Source: Taxillus chinensis (taxonomy: Eukaryota > Streptophyta > Magnoliopsida > Santalales > Loranthaceae). Taken from it: 64,000 bases of DNA. The translations under genes and the position numbers were made by a program. Below, one piece after another: positions 34,426-46,497 of this stretch (within the stretch, counting starts at the first letter, position 1; each line of letters begins with the position of its first letter). The stretch is from assembly GCA_023512835.1 (NCBI GenBank), contig CM042088.1, forward strand, positions 2,844,078 through 2,908,077, in the 5' to 3' direction. Below the pieces are notes generated by a model that was not told the origin of the DNA, made no database searches, and saw only the letters and a list, made by a program, of their open reading frames with translations.

Positions 34426-35714
34426 TGATACAGCGTATTGTCGTGCTCATGCTATCAAAATAATATTTATAAAACCTAATTAACCTGTAGAAGGAAAGTA
34501 AGAGGTCGATCCCACAGAGACACGATTGGAAATCTCTAACCTAGTTTTGTTCCTATTGTCTAAGCAAACAGTGTGATGAAATAAAATAAAATAAAATAAA
34601 TCCTAGAGAAAAATCAAATATAAGATAATAAAATTATAGGGTTGAGATTCACCACAATTTCCAATTCCTAATCATATGGTTTGATTGATTATTCATATGG
34701 TCTCTAAACATTTGAAGGTGATTGATCCTAAAGTAACCGTCAATCGCTTTCGCGTGAATAATGGCGTGTCTAGCTTTAGTAATGGCCTACTTTTGTGACT
34801 CACTGAAATAAGGCCAAACCCATTGAGGGGTGATCAACCATGGATCCTCCAAAGATCACGGACTACTTTCGTGACTCGCAAGTCCTAGGTTTTATTTTTC
34901 AGGTTCCAATAATTAAATTTTATTTTTCAATTCTTCATTCAATTATCTAAAACGTGTAATAGGTTCGCGACGCCCGCAACATGAAAAAACCAAACAAATT
35001 CATACAATCAAGATATTAGAATTGGGCTACACCCAATCCCTAGGAAAAAGGGATTATTCCATGGAATGATGAAGAAACCTATTATTGATTATCTAATTGG
35101 AGATTACAAGGGGAGAATAGAAGACAACCAAACTGTTACAAGAGCGTACAAACAATCCACACCCAATACCAATGTGTTCTTGAATTCAAGATTATATAAA
35201 AATCACCCAAATCAAAAGAGAAAACTTAAGAAACCAAACCTAGGGTTCTTAGCCGTCAAGGAGGGCTCCCATAGGGTTCAGAATCCCTAACAACATCCTA
35301 TACATGTTCCTTATATAGTCCCCAAAATATTACAATAAAAATAAAATAGAAAAAATACAAAATGGGACAAAAGTCAATGTCTGTCGCAACGAAAGCAAAA
35401 GACCTTGTCACGACGAAATGTATTTTCTTCTATGTTGTGACAAAATATTTTTTTCCTATGTTACGACGAAGGCAAAAAGTCCTGTCATAATGACATTCTT
35501 TATCCCAATCCGTATTATATTTCAATTCGCCCAGTTCTTTCCCATTTGCCTGCAAAATACACCCAAAACACAACACAACTCTACAAAACACTAAAACATG
35601 ACAAACAACATGATTTAACACTCAATCATAATAAAAACACTTAAAATACTATGAAAAATGAATGCAAATAGTAGAAAGCCATATGCAAAAACTCTATATA
35701 AATTATGTTCATCA
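34426..35714 (-). repeat. LARD 2 3' LTR (minus-strand sense)
   Basis: 1289 bp, closely similar to 40617-41942, which carries about 50 extra bases around 41170-41220 and other small indels. No reading frame is supported. Confidence 0.92.
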
Positions 35715-35729
35715 AATTCTCCCACACTT
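35715..35729 (-). promoter_or_regulatory. LARD 2 polypurine tract
   Basis: The minus-strand reading AAGTGTGGGAGAATT abuts the LTR. GCGGACGAGCAAG lies just upstream on the minus strand. Confidence 0.8.
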
Positions 35730-36278
35730 GCCTCTTGCTCGTCCGCAAGCAAGGGCAAAAACAAACAATCAGTCACACATAAAATGGTGTAAAATAAAAA
35801 AATAAAACACAAATAAGGTTATGGTTAATTTAGCTATGCAAGTCCCATACGAAAGAGAATGAAATGCAAACAAGTCATAAGCAATTCACTTTAGGTACTA
35901 TACATGGAAGTCCCCCACACTTAGTCCAAAAATCACATGTCATCATCACAAAAAAAACTATGGAACAGCCAAGTGAAACAAATTCAAAAGCCATTACCAA
36001 TGAATCACATGGAGTCCTCACAAAGGTGAATCAAAAGCTCACTTAAATGATAGTTCTCACACCACTCACACTCAAATCCCCCACGGGTTTTCGAACTTTA
36101 AGAAAGTGCAAGAGGTATCTCATTGCAGTGATGACCACAAATCTTACCACTAACCTAATTAGCCCTTGCCAATAACCACCTTGAGAGGTGAGTTGCCAAA
36201 AATGATGCTTAATAATAAAATAAAGCTCAAACATAACACACTAAAAAAAAATTCTTTTTTTCTATAGTGGCAATGATA

Positions 36279-39200
36279 TCCAATGATAATAACGATTGGG
36301 GTTTACAAAGCTATCACATCCTCTTGGGCTCATGAGAGACCACAAGAGTTACAAAATACAAAAAGTACCCCAATTACAATAATAATGCCACAACTAAAAG
36401 AGAAAATAATAAATTGGCCATATATAGAGGGTAATCAGGCCACTACACATGACACTCAACAAAACATAAACCATTTTCTTTTGTTTTATTTATTTTTTTC
36501 TTTTTAAAGGCTTTTTCTCTTTTTTTTATTCTTTTTCCTTTTTTTTTAAACCCAACACAAGCCGCAATCAAGAAAAAAAACCAACACTTAGGCAACTAAC
36601 ATGAAAGCATTAGTGACTCCAGCTCAACCATACTTGCTCTAACCAATCACCACAATACAACCATATACAATACACTTACCTAAACTCATCAACCAAGGAG
36701 ATAATTATTCACTCATGAAAGAACCCAATATGGGGAGACTATTTCGCTCAATCACACAACTCCATGGATAAATTGAGCAAATGCCCAAAAATGTGAAACA
36801 CATTAGCAAAGAACCCAAGTTTTTGTTCAAACATATGAGAATCTCATCCTAAGGTCAAAAAAATCCAACACATAGACCCAAAGGTGAACCCAAGTCAAGC
36901 ATGCATCTCAATTCTTAACATGGCAAATGGACAAAAAAAATTTAAAAAAAAAATCACCAAAACTTGCAAAAACCAAATCTTCCATATAATATCTCCAAAC
37001 ACATCCAAGCAAATCATACAATCACAAAAATAAAAATAAAAATAAAAATAAACTAGCATGTAGACACTCCCCCACACTAGAAAGACAGTGTCCTCATTGT
37101 GAAAAGAAATAAACACCTATATAAAACATGCAAACACACAGATAACAAACAATAAAATAAAATAAAAGAGAAAAGGCATATCAATGGCAAAAAGGGCTTT
37201 TATTCAAAAATCATACACACAAGAAAATAAAATTTTACTGAAAAAAAAAAATTAAAAAGAAAACAACATTATTAAAAAAAATGACCAAATCAGGAGGCCA
37301 AGGTGAGAAGGATAATCATATATAAAAATAAGAAACACAAATACCATACCTGAATTAGGTTGCCGCGGCATGTAGGAGAGATCATACCTGTGTGGAATTA
37401 AGGGCACTCTTACATACCCTTTAATTTGCTGACAGGGCTGCAAAAAGAGGTCCTGTACGCTTAGGCCCTACAAGTGAGGAACCTCACACAAGCAAGAAAA
37501 AGAAAAATGCATACTATAACTATAGCTAAAAAAATAAAAAGAAATGGGTAAAACAAATAAACTACATAGGGAGTAAGAGGGTGGTTTATAATATTCAATA
37601 ATTTGTACCTCCAATGAATTAGAGCAAGAATGAATAGTTACCTCATGACTTACCTTCCCGGCTCTTGGACATGCAATTGGGAGTCTGCTGTAATTACTTG
37701 TGTAGGGACGTCTCCCTCCATCAAGGCCTCATATGAATGGTCAACTCCAGCAATGTCATCAACTAGTGGTGTACTCCCAGGGAAGCAGCCATCAATGATA
37801 TCAGTCTTGGCCCTACAAAATAAATCAACACACAACGGGGACCAAGAAAAAGTACTATGCTCATCATCTTCCTTAATGCCATCTATCTCCCTAAGAGGAT
37901 GCTCACTCAGTAATCCTGTGTTATCAATATGCGCATAAGGTACTTCAATGCCACTATTAGAGAGGGATTACTAGAAAGGGTACAAAAATCTAAAAATATG
38001 ACTTCCAATGATAATAACGATTGGGGTTTACAAAGCTATCACATCCTCTTGGGCTCATGAGAGACCACAAGAGTTACAAAATACAAAAAGTACCCCAATT
38101 ACAATAATAATGCCACAACTAAAAGAGAAAATAATAAATTGGCCATATATAGAGGGTAATCAGGCCACTACACATGACACTCAACAAAACATAAACCATT
38201 TTCTTTTGTTTTATTTATTTTTTTCTTTTTAAAGGCTTTTTCTCTTTTTTTTATTCTTTTTCCTTTTTTTTTAAACCCAACACAAGCCGCAATCAAGAAA
38301 AAAAACCAACACTTAGGCAACTAACATGAAAGCATTAGTGACTCCAGCTCAACCATACTTGCTCTAACCAATCACCACAATACAACCATATACAATACAC
38401 TTACCTAAACTCATCAACCAAGGAGATAATTATTCACTCATGAAAGAACCCAATATGGGGAGACTATTTCGCTCAATCACACAACTCCATGGATAAATTG
38501 AGCAAATGCCCAAAAATGTGAAACACATTAGCAAAGAACCCAAGTTTTTGTTCAAACATATGAGAATCTCATCCTAAGGTCAAAAAAATCCAACACATAG
38601 ACCCAAAGGTGAACCCAAGTCAAGCATGCATCTCAATTCTTAACATGGCAAATGGACAAAAAAATTTAAAAAAAAATCACCAAAACTTGCAAAAACCAAA
38701 TCTTCCATATAATATCTCCAAACACATCCAAGCAAATCATACAATCACAAAAATAAAAATAAAAATAAAAATAAACTAGCATGTAGACACTCCCCCACAC
38801 TAGAAAGACAGTGTCCTCATTGTGAAAAGAAATAAACACCTATATAAAACATGCAAACACACAGATAACAAACAATAAAATAAAATAAAAGAGAAAAGGC
38901 ATATCAATGGCAAAAAGGGCTTTTATTCAAAAATCATACACACAAGAAAATAAAATTTTACTGAAAAAAAAATTAAAAAGAAAACAACATTATTAAAAAA
39001 AATGACCAAATCAGGAGGCCAAGGTGAGAAGGATAATCATATATAAAAATAAGAAACACAAATACCATACCTGAATTAGGTTGCCGCGGCATGTAGGAGA
39101 GATCATACCTGTGTGGAATTAAGGGCACTCTTACATACCCTTTAATTTGCTGACAGGGCTGCAAAAAGAGGTCCTGTACGCTTAGGCCCTACAAGTGAGG

Positions 39201-39719
39201 AACCTCACACAAGCAAGAAAAAGAAAAATGCATACTATAACTATAGCTAAAAAAATAAAAAGAAATGGGTAAAACAAATAAACTACATAGGGAGTAAGAG
39301 GGTGGTTTATAATATTCAATAATTTGTACCTCCAATGAATTAGAGCAAGAATGAATAGTTACCTCATGACTTACCTTCCCGGGCTCTTGGACATGCAATT
39401 GGGAGTCTGCTGTAATTACTTGTGTAGGGACGTCTCCCTCCATCAAGGCCTCATATGAATGGTCAACTCCAGCAATGTCATCAACTAGTGGTGTACTCCC
39501 AGGGAAGCAGCCATCAATGATATCAGTCTTGGCCCTACAAAATAAATCAACACACAACGGGGACCAAGAAAAAGTACTATGCTCATCATCTTCCTTAATG
39601 CCATCTATCTCCCTAAGAGGATGCTCACTCAGTAATCCTGTGTTATCAATATGCGCATAAGGTACTTCAATGCCACTATTAGAGAGGGATTACTAGAAAG
39701 GGTACAAAAATCTAAAAAT
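36279..39719. repeat. 1.7-kb tandem duplication inside LARD 2
   Basis: Unit 1 36279-37997, unit 2 38004-39719, joined by six extra bases ATGACT (37998-38003). The units are almost identical. Differences I can see are a few bases in A-runs near 36930/38655 and 37240/38960, and CCCGG versus CCCGGG near 37658/39380. Both contain the same short reading frames. It is either a very recent duplication or an assembly artefact. Confidence 0.93.
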
Positions 39720-40210
39720 TTATGCAACCCAAAAATCAAGCTCTCGGTCTCCTCTATGGACTCTAGCAAGACATGATATCTATCCCCACAGACACTCAAA
39801 GCAATAAGACAATCAAAAGCATTCCTATGGGCTACCTTAACAAGGTCCTCAAGGGTAGCATCATCAATGGTAAAGCTCTCTAAAGCTTCTACCTCTCTAT
39901 TTAATTCATTAATGATGGACCAAGTAGACTCTATCCCACCATTATTGTCACAAGATATAGGAAGTGCAAGTGAATTCAAAAGGCATGTATCAGCCATATG
40001 ATAACCACTTCCGTACCAAGTACAAAACACAAGAGGCAATGAATTAATATATGCATCAAGAGCACAATAATAATTAGGATCATCATGAGTGACACCTAAA
40101 TGCAGTTGCCTGAGCTGCCTAATAGTAACCTTACGACATTGAGAAAGCTCATGCTCGCCACCGCAAAACATACAACTTACCGACATTTTAAAATATATTA
40201 AATAGTACAC
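39629..40210 (-). CDS. LARD 2 gag-like protein with one Cys-His box
   Basis: Uninterrupted frame of 193 codons on the minus strand, the first in the element after the PBS and leader. Near the N-terminus (residues 13-23) it has Cys-Met-Phe-Cys-Gly-Gly-Glu-His-Glu-Leu-Ser-Gln-Cys, a CX2CX3HX4C zinc knuckle like those of retroviral Gag nucleocapsids. The rest is acidic with no recognised domain. It could be a truncated Gag that binds the element RNA; this is inference. The start at 40210 is the first ATG, but the Met eight residues later fits as well. Confidence 0.5.
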   Translation of the reverse strand: MYYLIYFKMSVSCMFCGGEHELSQCRKVTIRQLRQLHLGVTHDDPNYYCALDAYINSLPLVFCTWYGSGYHMADTCLLNSLALPISCDNNGGIESTWSIINELNREVEALESFTIDDATLEDLVKVAHRNAFDCLIALSVCGDRYHVLLESIEETESLIFGLHKFLDFCTLSSNPSLIVALKYLMRILITQDY

Positions 40211-40446
40211 AACCGGCTAGAAAGAAAAACAAATAAAATAAACTAAGAAAAAAACAACAAATAAAAAAATAGCACACAAAAACAACAAATAAAAAAATAA
40301 CAGTAAAAATAAATAAATAAAAACAAGTAAAAATAAAAAATTGGAAATAAAATAAAAAACAGCAAAGAAAAAACATGAAAACACACTGAGGGAATGAAAA
40401 AAACAACAAATAAAAAAACACAATCAAATGAAAAATAAAATCAAAA

Positions 40447-40461
40447 CACACACACAAACAT

Positions 40462-40541
<80 letters not shown>
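40447..40541. repeat. (CA)n(TA)n compound microsatellite
   Basis: CA-rich run from about 40447 to 40498, then about 21 TA units to 40541, in the 5' leader of LARD 2. The length would be unstable. Confidence 0.95.
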
Positions 40542-40545
<4 letters not shown>

Positions 40546-40594
40546 GCCTAGTCCAATTTTCACACTTTCAGCTAAAGTCCCCAAGATTGTCGTG

Positions 40595-40612
40595 TCCCCG
40601 GCAACGGCGCCA
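40595..40612 (-). promoter_or_regulatory. LARD 2 primer binding site (tRNA-Asp)
   Basis: The minus strand reads TGGCGCCGTTGCCGGGGA, the complement of the 3' end of plant tRNA-Asp, the primer used by Athila/Tat-lineage gypsy elements. It lies four bases from the LTR at 40617. Confidence 0.93.
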
Positions 40613-40616
40613 AAAT

Positions 40617-41942
40617 TGATACAGTATTTTGTCGCACTCACGCTATCAAAATAATATTTATAAAGCCTAACTAAACTATAGAAGGAAAGTAAGAGTCGAT
40701 CCCACATAGACACGATTGGAAATCTCTAACCTAGTTGTGTTCCTATTGTCTAAGCAAACAGTGTGATGAAATAAAATAAAATAAAATAAATCCTAGAGAA
40801 AAATCAAATATAAGATAATAAAATTATAGGGTTGAGATTCACCACAATTTCCAATTCCTAATCATATAGTTTGATTGATTATTCTTATGGTCTCTAAACA
40901 TCTAAAGGTGATTGATCCTAAAGTAACCGCCAATCGCTTCGCGTGAATAATGGCGTGCCTAGCCTTAGCAATAGCCTACTTTCATGACTCACTGAAATAA
41001 GGCCAAACCCATTGAGGGATGATCAACCATGGATCCTCCTAAGATCATGGACTACTCTCGTGACTCGCAAGTCCTAGGTTTCATTTTATGGGTTTCGATA
41101 ATTAAATTTCAATTTTCAATTCTTCATTCAATTATCTAAAACATGCAATAGGTTTGCGGCGCCCATAACATGAATTCAATCGATAAAATAAAATCATTCA
41201 TGATATAGAGATAAGAAAAAACCAAACAAATTCATACAATCAAGATATTGGGATTGGGCTAAACCCAATCCCTAGGAAAAAGAGATTATTCCATGAAATG
41301 ATGAAGAAACATATTATTGATTATCTAATTGGAGATTACAAAGGGGAGAATAGAAGACAACCAACCTGTTACGAGAGCATACAAACAATCCTCACTCAAT
41401 ACCAATGTGTTCTTGAATTCAAGTTTACATAAAAATCACCCAAATCAAAAGAGAAAACTTAAGAAACCAAACCTAGGGTTCTTAGCTGTCCAGGAGGGCT
41501 CTCAAAGGGTTCAGAATCCCTAACAACATCCTACATTTTCCTTAGTCCCCAAAATATTACATTAAAAATAAAACAGAAAAAATACAAAATGGGGCAAAAG
41601 TCGACGTCTGTTGCGATGAAGACAAAAGACCTTATCGCGACGAAATGTATTTTTTTCTATGTCGTGACAAAATGTATTTCCTTCTGTGTTGCAACGAAGG
41701 CAAAAAGTCCTGTCACAATGACATTCTTTGTCCCGATCCATATTATATTTCGATTCACCCAGTTCTTTCCCGTTGGCCTGCAAAATACACCGAAAACACA
41801 ACGCAACTCTATAAAACACTAAAACATGACAAGCAACATGATTTGACACTCAATCATAATAAAAACACTCAAAATACTATCAAAAATGAATGCAAATAGC
41901 GGAAAGACATATGCGAAAACGTTATATAAATTATGTTCATCA
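40617..41942 (-). repeat. LARD 2 5' LTR (minus-strand sense)
   Basis: 1326 bp, bounded by TGATACAG and GTTCATCA, adjacent to the PBS. Closely similar to the 34426-35714 copy. Confidence 0.92.
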
Positions 41943-42290
41943 ATATACCATTCTTCCTCTATTCCACTTGCAAACCCAAAAAATATGACAACTCACCTAT
42001 CATTGACATTTCAAACTCTACCTGTATCAGTTCAGCAAATGCATTGCATAATTCAACTCTATCGCCAGCAAAGATAATATCATCAACATACACAATCACT
42101 GCAAGCTTGCCTCTATCACTCTTCCTGATATATAAGTTGTTGTCTACTGTACCTTTTTTGAATTGAAGTCTTCTAAGATACTTATCCAACCTTGAATACC
42201 ATGCTCTTGGTGCCTACTTCAAGCCATACAAAGCTTTCTTCAATCTGCATACCTTGGTTTCATCATCTCCAAGTATGAAACCATCTATAA
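41943..42290 (-). pseudogene. Copia RT fragment with the active-site box
   Basis: The minus strand carries Cys-Arg-Leu-Lys-Lys-Ala-Leu-Tyr-Gly-Leu-Lys (about 42250-42215), a stop where Gln is expected, then the catalytic Tyr-Val-Asp-Asp at 42090-42079 and Tyr-Phe-Leu-Gly-Leu-Gln-Val at about 41985. This is the core of a copia reverse transcriptase. It is broken by the stop and by LARD 2, and cut at 42290 by the gypsy body. Confidence 0.9.
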
Positions 42291-42710
42291 GGAGGGCGCC
42301 TGATCACCGCAGTCCTTATAAGTGTGCTATGTTGACTGAGGGTCCATCAGATCATCCTAGGAAGCATTGGGTTAGGTGCATACATGTTGTATAATTGATT
42401 ACGCATATATAGGCACTAGAAATCATTTGCTAATGCTACTATGATGATGTTATTGTAATGTTGTATTATTGACTATTTTGTGGTTTATTTTCCTTGGTGG
42501 CTAATTGTGCTTAACTGAAAATTCTACTATGTTGGTTTAAACCTAGGGAGTCTAAGGGAATAGCGTCACATTGTAATGTGTGGAATAAGGGGCTTAGAAA
42601 CCCCATTGTTTGTGTGGTGGACTTAGGGGTCCTGCATATTGATTTAATTAATTTGGTTACGTGTACATAGGAAGTAGTTAATAAATGTTGTTGGTATGTG
42701 TTGCTACAGA

Positions 42711-43739
42711 ATGGCACCCAAGAGGAGTATTAGGGCTCAAGGTCCAATAGAGGAGCCTTCTATTCAGTCCAAACTGCAAGGACAACAGGGTGCTCCAGTA
42801 CCTGCCCTAGGTTCAGAATTCGCTGCTAAGATTAGGGCTCAAATTTTGAGTCAAATCCAGGGTGCCATGCAAGGCACTACGTAGGATGTGGTCAGGGAAG
42901 TGATGCCGGAGGAACGGAGGAAGCAGCAGTAACAATTGGAAGTTTTAGAGGAGATTCAGTCGTAGGTGATGGCAGTACCACCCACGGTACAAATTGATTG
43001 GGTGAGTTGATTTCAAAAATAGGAACCGATGAAGTTTGAGGCGAATACAAAACTTAATGAGGCCAAGGAATGGGTTAAGTGGACGGAAGACATCTTTGAG
43101 ATGATCCAAGTTCCCACAGAAGCTAGGGCCCGTCTAGTCATGTACGTTTTGGTAAGTGGGGCCTATAAATGGTGGGAAGCTTTGAAGCAGGTTCACGGAA
43201 GCCAGATGGCATGGGAGGACTTTGTGGAGCTCATCTTTGTAGAGTATTTCCCTCGTTCTGTACAGAAGACAGGGCGACAAGAGTACTATACACTAGAGCA
43301 GAGCAGTCGGACTGTGACCAAGCTTGTCACCACCTTCACTAAGCTAGGGAGAGTTGCCCCAGATGCATGGAGGGTTGAGGCTTATAAAACCCAAGATTTC
43401 ATTGATGAGCTGAGGCCGGCACTTCGGAGGGGATTAAACATGTTGGAGTTGACCACATACAATGATGCGGTCAACAAAGCACTTATTGTAGAGCAGGACT
43501 TAAACCAAATCAGGATTCAGAGACCAGGAAGCTCATCAGGGCCTAGCCAGAAAAGGCCAAAAGAGGAACAGTCTGAGGGACAGGGGGATAGGAGGCCGGT
43601 GCCTAGATTTCCACATTCAAGGACCTCAGGTAGCAATTCTACTTCACGGTTTACAGGAAGGTGTCGATCTTGTGGGCTTAAGGGACACAAGGCGGTAGAT
43701 TGTAGGCAGAAGGTTGGTAACCCACTCACATGCTTTTAA
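42711..43739 (+). pseudogene. gag of element E
   Basis: Start ATG at 42711 (Met-Ala-Pro-Lys-Arg). Stops at about 42884, 42932, 42963 and 43020 interrupt the N-terminal third. The gag domain is then open from 43029 to 43739 (Lys-Trp-Trp-Glu-Ala near 43170). A zinc knuckle, Cys-Arg-Ser-Cys-Gly-Leu-Lys-Gly-His-Lys-Ala-Val-Asp-Cys, sits at about 43664-43705, this time with all Cys and His. A second knuckle is broken by TAA at 43737. Confidence 0.85.
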
Positions 43740-46497
43740 TGTGGGGAAGTGGGACACAACATAGAGAAGTGTCCTTCTTCGAGTTTAGCTAGTGTTATGG
43801 GGCCACTACGACCTCATGACTAGGGCCAGAGGAGCGGGGCTCCATACCAGAGACTAGCTCAGTCAAGGCAGACAGTGCAGGGACGGCCTATTACACAGCA
43901 GCCTCAGCGGGAGGCCCCGGTTCAGAGGGGTCAAAATGATCGGGCTACAATGAGTCAAGACAGTGGTAGTATTCAGAGGGGGAGGACTTATGCCATCACT
44001 AACAAGGAGGTAGAAGTTCCACTAGTTGAGGAGGCTAGTTAGGGGCCATCACAAGTGAAAGGTACAATTTTGGTTTCGCGTACTATTTATACAGTATTAA
44101 TTGATACTGGTGCTATTCACTCTTTCATCGCACACTCCATTGTAGAGGGATTAGAGTTGGATTGTAAGACTGTTGATCATCCCCTTATGGTTAATACACC
44201 TATGGGGGGCCTGGTGGTGATTGATAGAGTCTGTTTGGGATGTGAGGTTACTCTAGGAGGTGTCAACCTCCAATGTAACCTATTTGTGATGCACTTTGAT
44301 GCTTTTGATGTGATATTGGGAATGGATTGGTTGACCCATGTGGAGGCCATAATTGAATGTTATAGGCATAGAGTTACCTTCCTCTCACCAGAGGGCACTT
44401 AGGGTACCTTTGTAAGTGAGTGGTCTGATGATGGGTGCAGGTTGGGGCCTTTGAGGCAAGGATGGGGTGATGTAACCCATCAATTAGCCATTCTAACTCT
44501 AGTTGACCCCTAGATTAAGATTAAGACTATGTTACCTAAGGTAGTTAATCAATTTCTCGATGTGTTTCTCGAGGACTTGGTTGATTTACCATGAGAAAGG
44601 GAGGTAGACTTTTCGATAGAGTTACTAACTAGAACAACACCTATCAGATTGTCAGCTTACAGGATGGCACTAGTTGAGCTCAGAGAGCTCAAGAGACAGA
44701 TAGATGATCTTTTGGCACATGGTTTTATTAGACAGAGTAGTTCGCCTTGGAGTGCTTCGGTATTATTTGCCAAAAAGGCGGATGGTTCGCTTCAGTTATG
44801 TATTGACTACCGGCGGTTGAACTAGGTTATGGTGAAGAATAGATACCCTCTGACGAAGATTGATGATTTATTTGATCAGTTTAAGGGTGTTTATTGGTTT
44901 TCCAAGATTGATTTGAGGTCTGGATAGCATCAGCTACATGTGAGGGAGGCAGACATTCCGAAGACGGCCTTCAGTTGCAGATATGGACATTCTGAGTGGT
45001 TAGTGATGCCCTTCGGGCTCACAAATGCTCCAGTGGTGTTCATGGGATTGATGAATCAGATCTTTGCACCCTATCTGGATTTGTTCATGGTAGTCTTTAT
45101 AGATGATATTCTAATTTTTTCCATACTGAGAGCAAGCATGAGAAGCATTTACGGTGGTGTTATAGACATTAAGGGACCGTAGACTGTATGCAAAATTCAT
45201 GAAGTGTGCTTTTTGGCTACAGCGGGTGAAATTTTTAGGGCATGTGGTATCATTGGAGGGTATCACTGTGGATCCTGGCAAGATTGAGGCAATGATGTCT
45301 TGGAAGCGGCCAATGAATGTTTTTGAAATTCAGAGTTTGATAGGGTTGGTAGGTTATTATAGGAGGTTTGTCAAGGACTTCTCCAAATTAGCTTCACCGA
45401 TGACTGGCTTGACTCGAAAAGGGGTACGGTTTGACTGGTCTGATGCCTATGAGGAGGCTTTCAGTTAGTTGAAAGCCAGATTGACTTCAGTACCTATCCT
45501 AGTCCTACCACAAGAGGGTGTACCCTATGAGGTCTACTGTGATGCCTCTAAGATTGCATTGGGTTATATGCTCATGCAGGAGGGGCAGATCATTACTTAT
45601 GGTTCCCGTTAGTTGCGGTCCCATGAGAAGAATTACCCCACGCACGATTTGGAGCTGGCTGCAGTGATTTTTACATTAAAGAGCTGGTAGCACTATCTCC
45701 TTGGAGAGACGTTTGTGTTATATACTGACCACAAGAGTTTGCAGTACACCTTTCTTAGCGAGATCTGAATCTCAGACAGAGGCATTGGGTGGAGTATATG
45801 CAGCAGTTCCAGTTTGACCTTCAGTATACGCCCGGAAAAGGGAATTAGTAGTTGATGCCTTGAGTCAGAAGAGCCAGGCCATGGTGGCTCTCTGTGCCGT
45901 CAAGGAATGGGAGATGATGGGGCACCTAGCTGCTATAAGGCTATAGCCAGTGCAAGGAGCAGTGCGGGGTATGCTGAGTGCAATTATAGCAATGCCTAAG
46001 CTGCGACATCAAGTTATTAAGGGTTAGTTGGGGGACATTGAGTGTGAAGTCCTCTGAGATCAGATTCAAACTGTTGTACTTTCGACTGATTGGATGAAGG
46101 ATTCTGACCATGTATTACGCTATCAAGGTTGATTGATAGTTCCATCTTCTCTCTAGGAGGTAGTTTTATGGGAGTTCTGTCACTCTCGGTTGGTTGTTCA
46201 TCCTGGAGAAACGAAGATGTATCATGTTGTACGGCAACAGTTCTGGTGGTCAAGGCCGAGCATTTGTGGTCTGCCAGTGAGTTGCTGTCATTACCTATGG
46301 CGAAGTGGAAGTGGGATCATTTGACTATGGACTTTATCACAGGGCTTCCTCGTTCCAGAGGTCATGATACTATTTGGGTTGTTGTGGACCACTTCACGAA
46401 ATCTACACACTTTATTCCAATTCATGAGTCCGAACCTATTCGGACCTTAAGGTAGCGATATGTCAACGTGGTGATACAGTTGCATGGTGTGCCTTCA
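43740..46497 (+). pseudogene. pol of element E: PR-RT-RH-partial IN, heavily mutated
   Basis: Protease with Ile-Asp-Thr-Gly-Ala (about 44100). RT with motif A Lys-Ile-Asp-Leu-Arg-Ser-Gly (about 44905) and the active-site Phe-Ile-Asp-Asp at about 45097. RNase H about 45480-45740. Integrase from about 46140, ending abruptly at 46497 after Leu-His-Gly-Val-Pro. At least ten in-frame stops (for example 44400, 44512, 44594, 44825, 44926, 45181, 45466, 45612, 45690) and frameshifts near 45130 and 45850. More diverged than elements B and C, so older. Confidence 0.88.

Larger units (their letters stand above)
34426..41942 (-). mobile_element. LARD 2: non-autonomous gypsy-type LTR element, minus strand
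   Basis: LTRs at 34426-35714 and 40617-41942 (start TGATACAG, end GTTCATCA on the plus strand), perfect TSD ATATA at 34421-34425 and 41943-41947. On the minus strand: PBS at 40612-40595, internal region, polypurine tract at 35729-35715. The internal 4.9 kb has no protease, RT, RNase H or integrase and must depend on a helper. It has the same overall design as LARD 1. The internal region is enlarged by a 1.7-kb tandem duplication. Confidence 0.93.
42291..46497 (+). mobile_element. Chromovirus body without LTRs (element E)
   Basis: It begins inside the untranslated leader (GGGCGCCTGATC, matching 25823 in element B) and ends inside the integrase core. Neither LTR, PBS, polypurine tract nor chromodomain is present, and no TSD is seen at its junctions with the copia RT (42290) and copia gag (46498). 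The copia protease and integrase that should lie between are missing too. I infer a deletion that removed parts of both elements. Confidence 0.8.

Noticed and set aside
39189..39557. 122-codon minus-strand frame in LARD 2 as a host gene
   Set aside because: It lies inside the duplicated noncoding part of the LARD and is broken in the other unit; no domain.
40441..40713. Frames reading poly-Tyr-Ile or Val-Cys
   Set aside because: Translation of the (CA)n(TA)n microsatellite.
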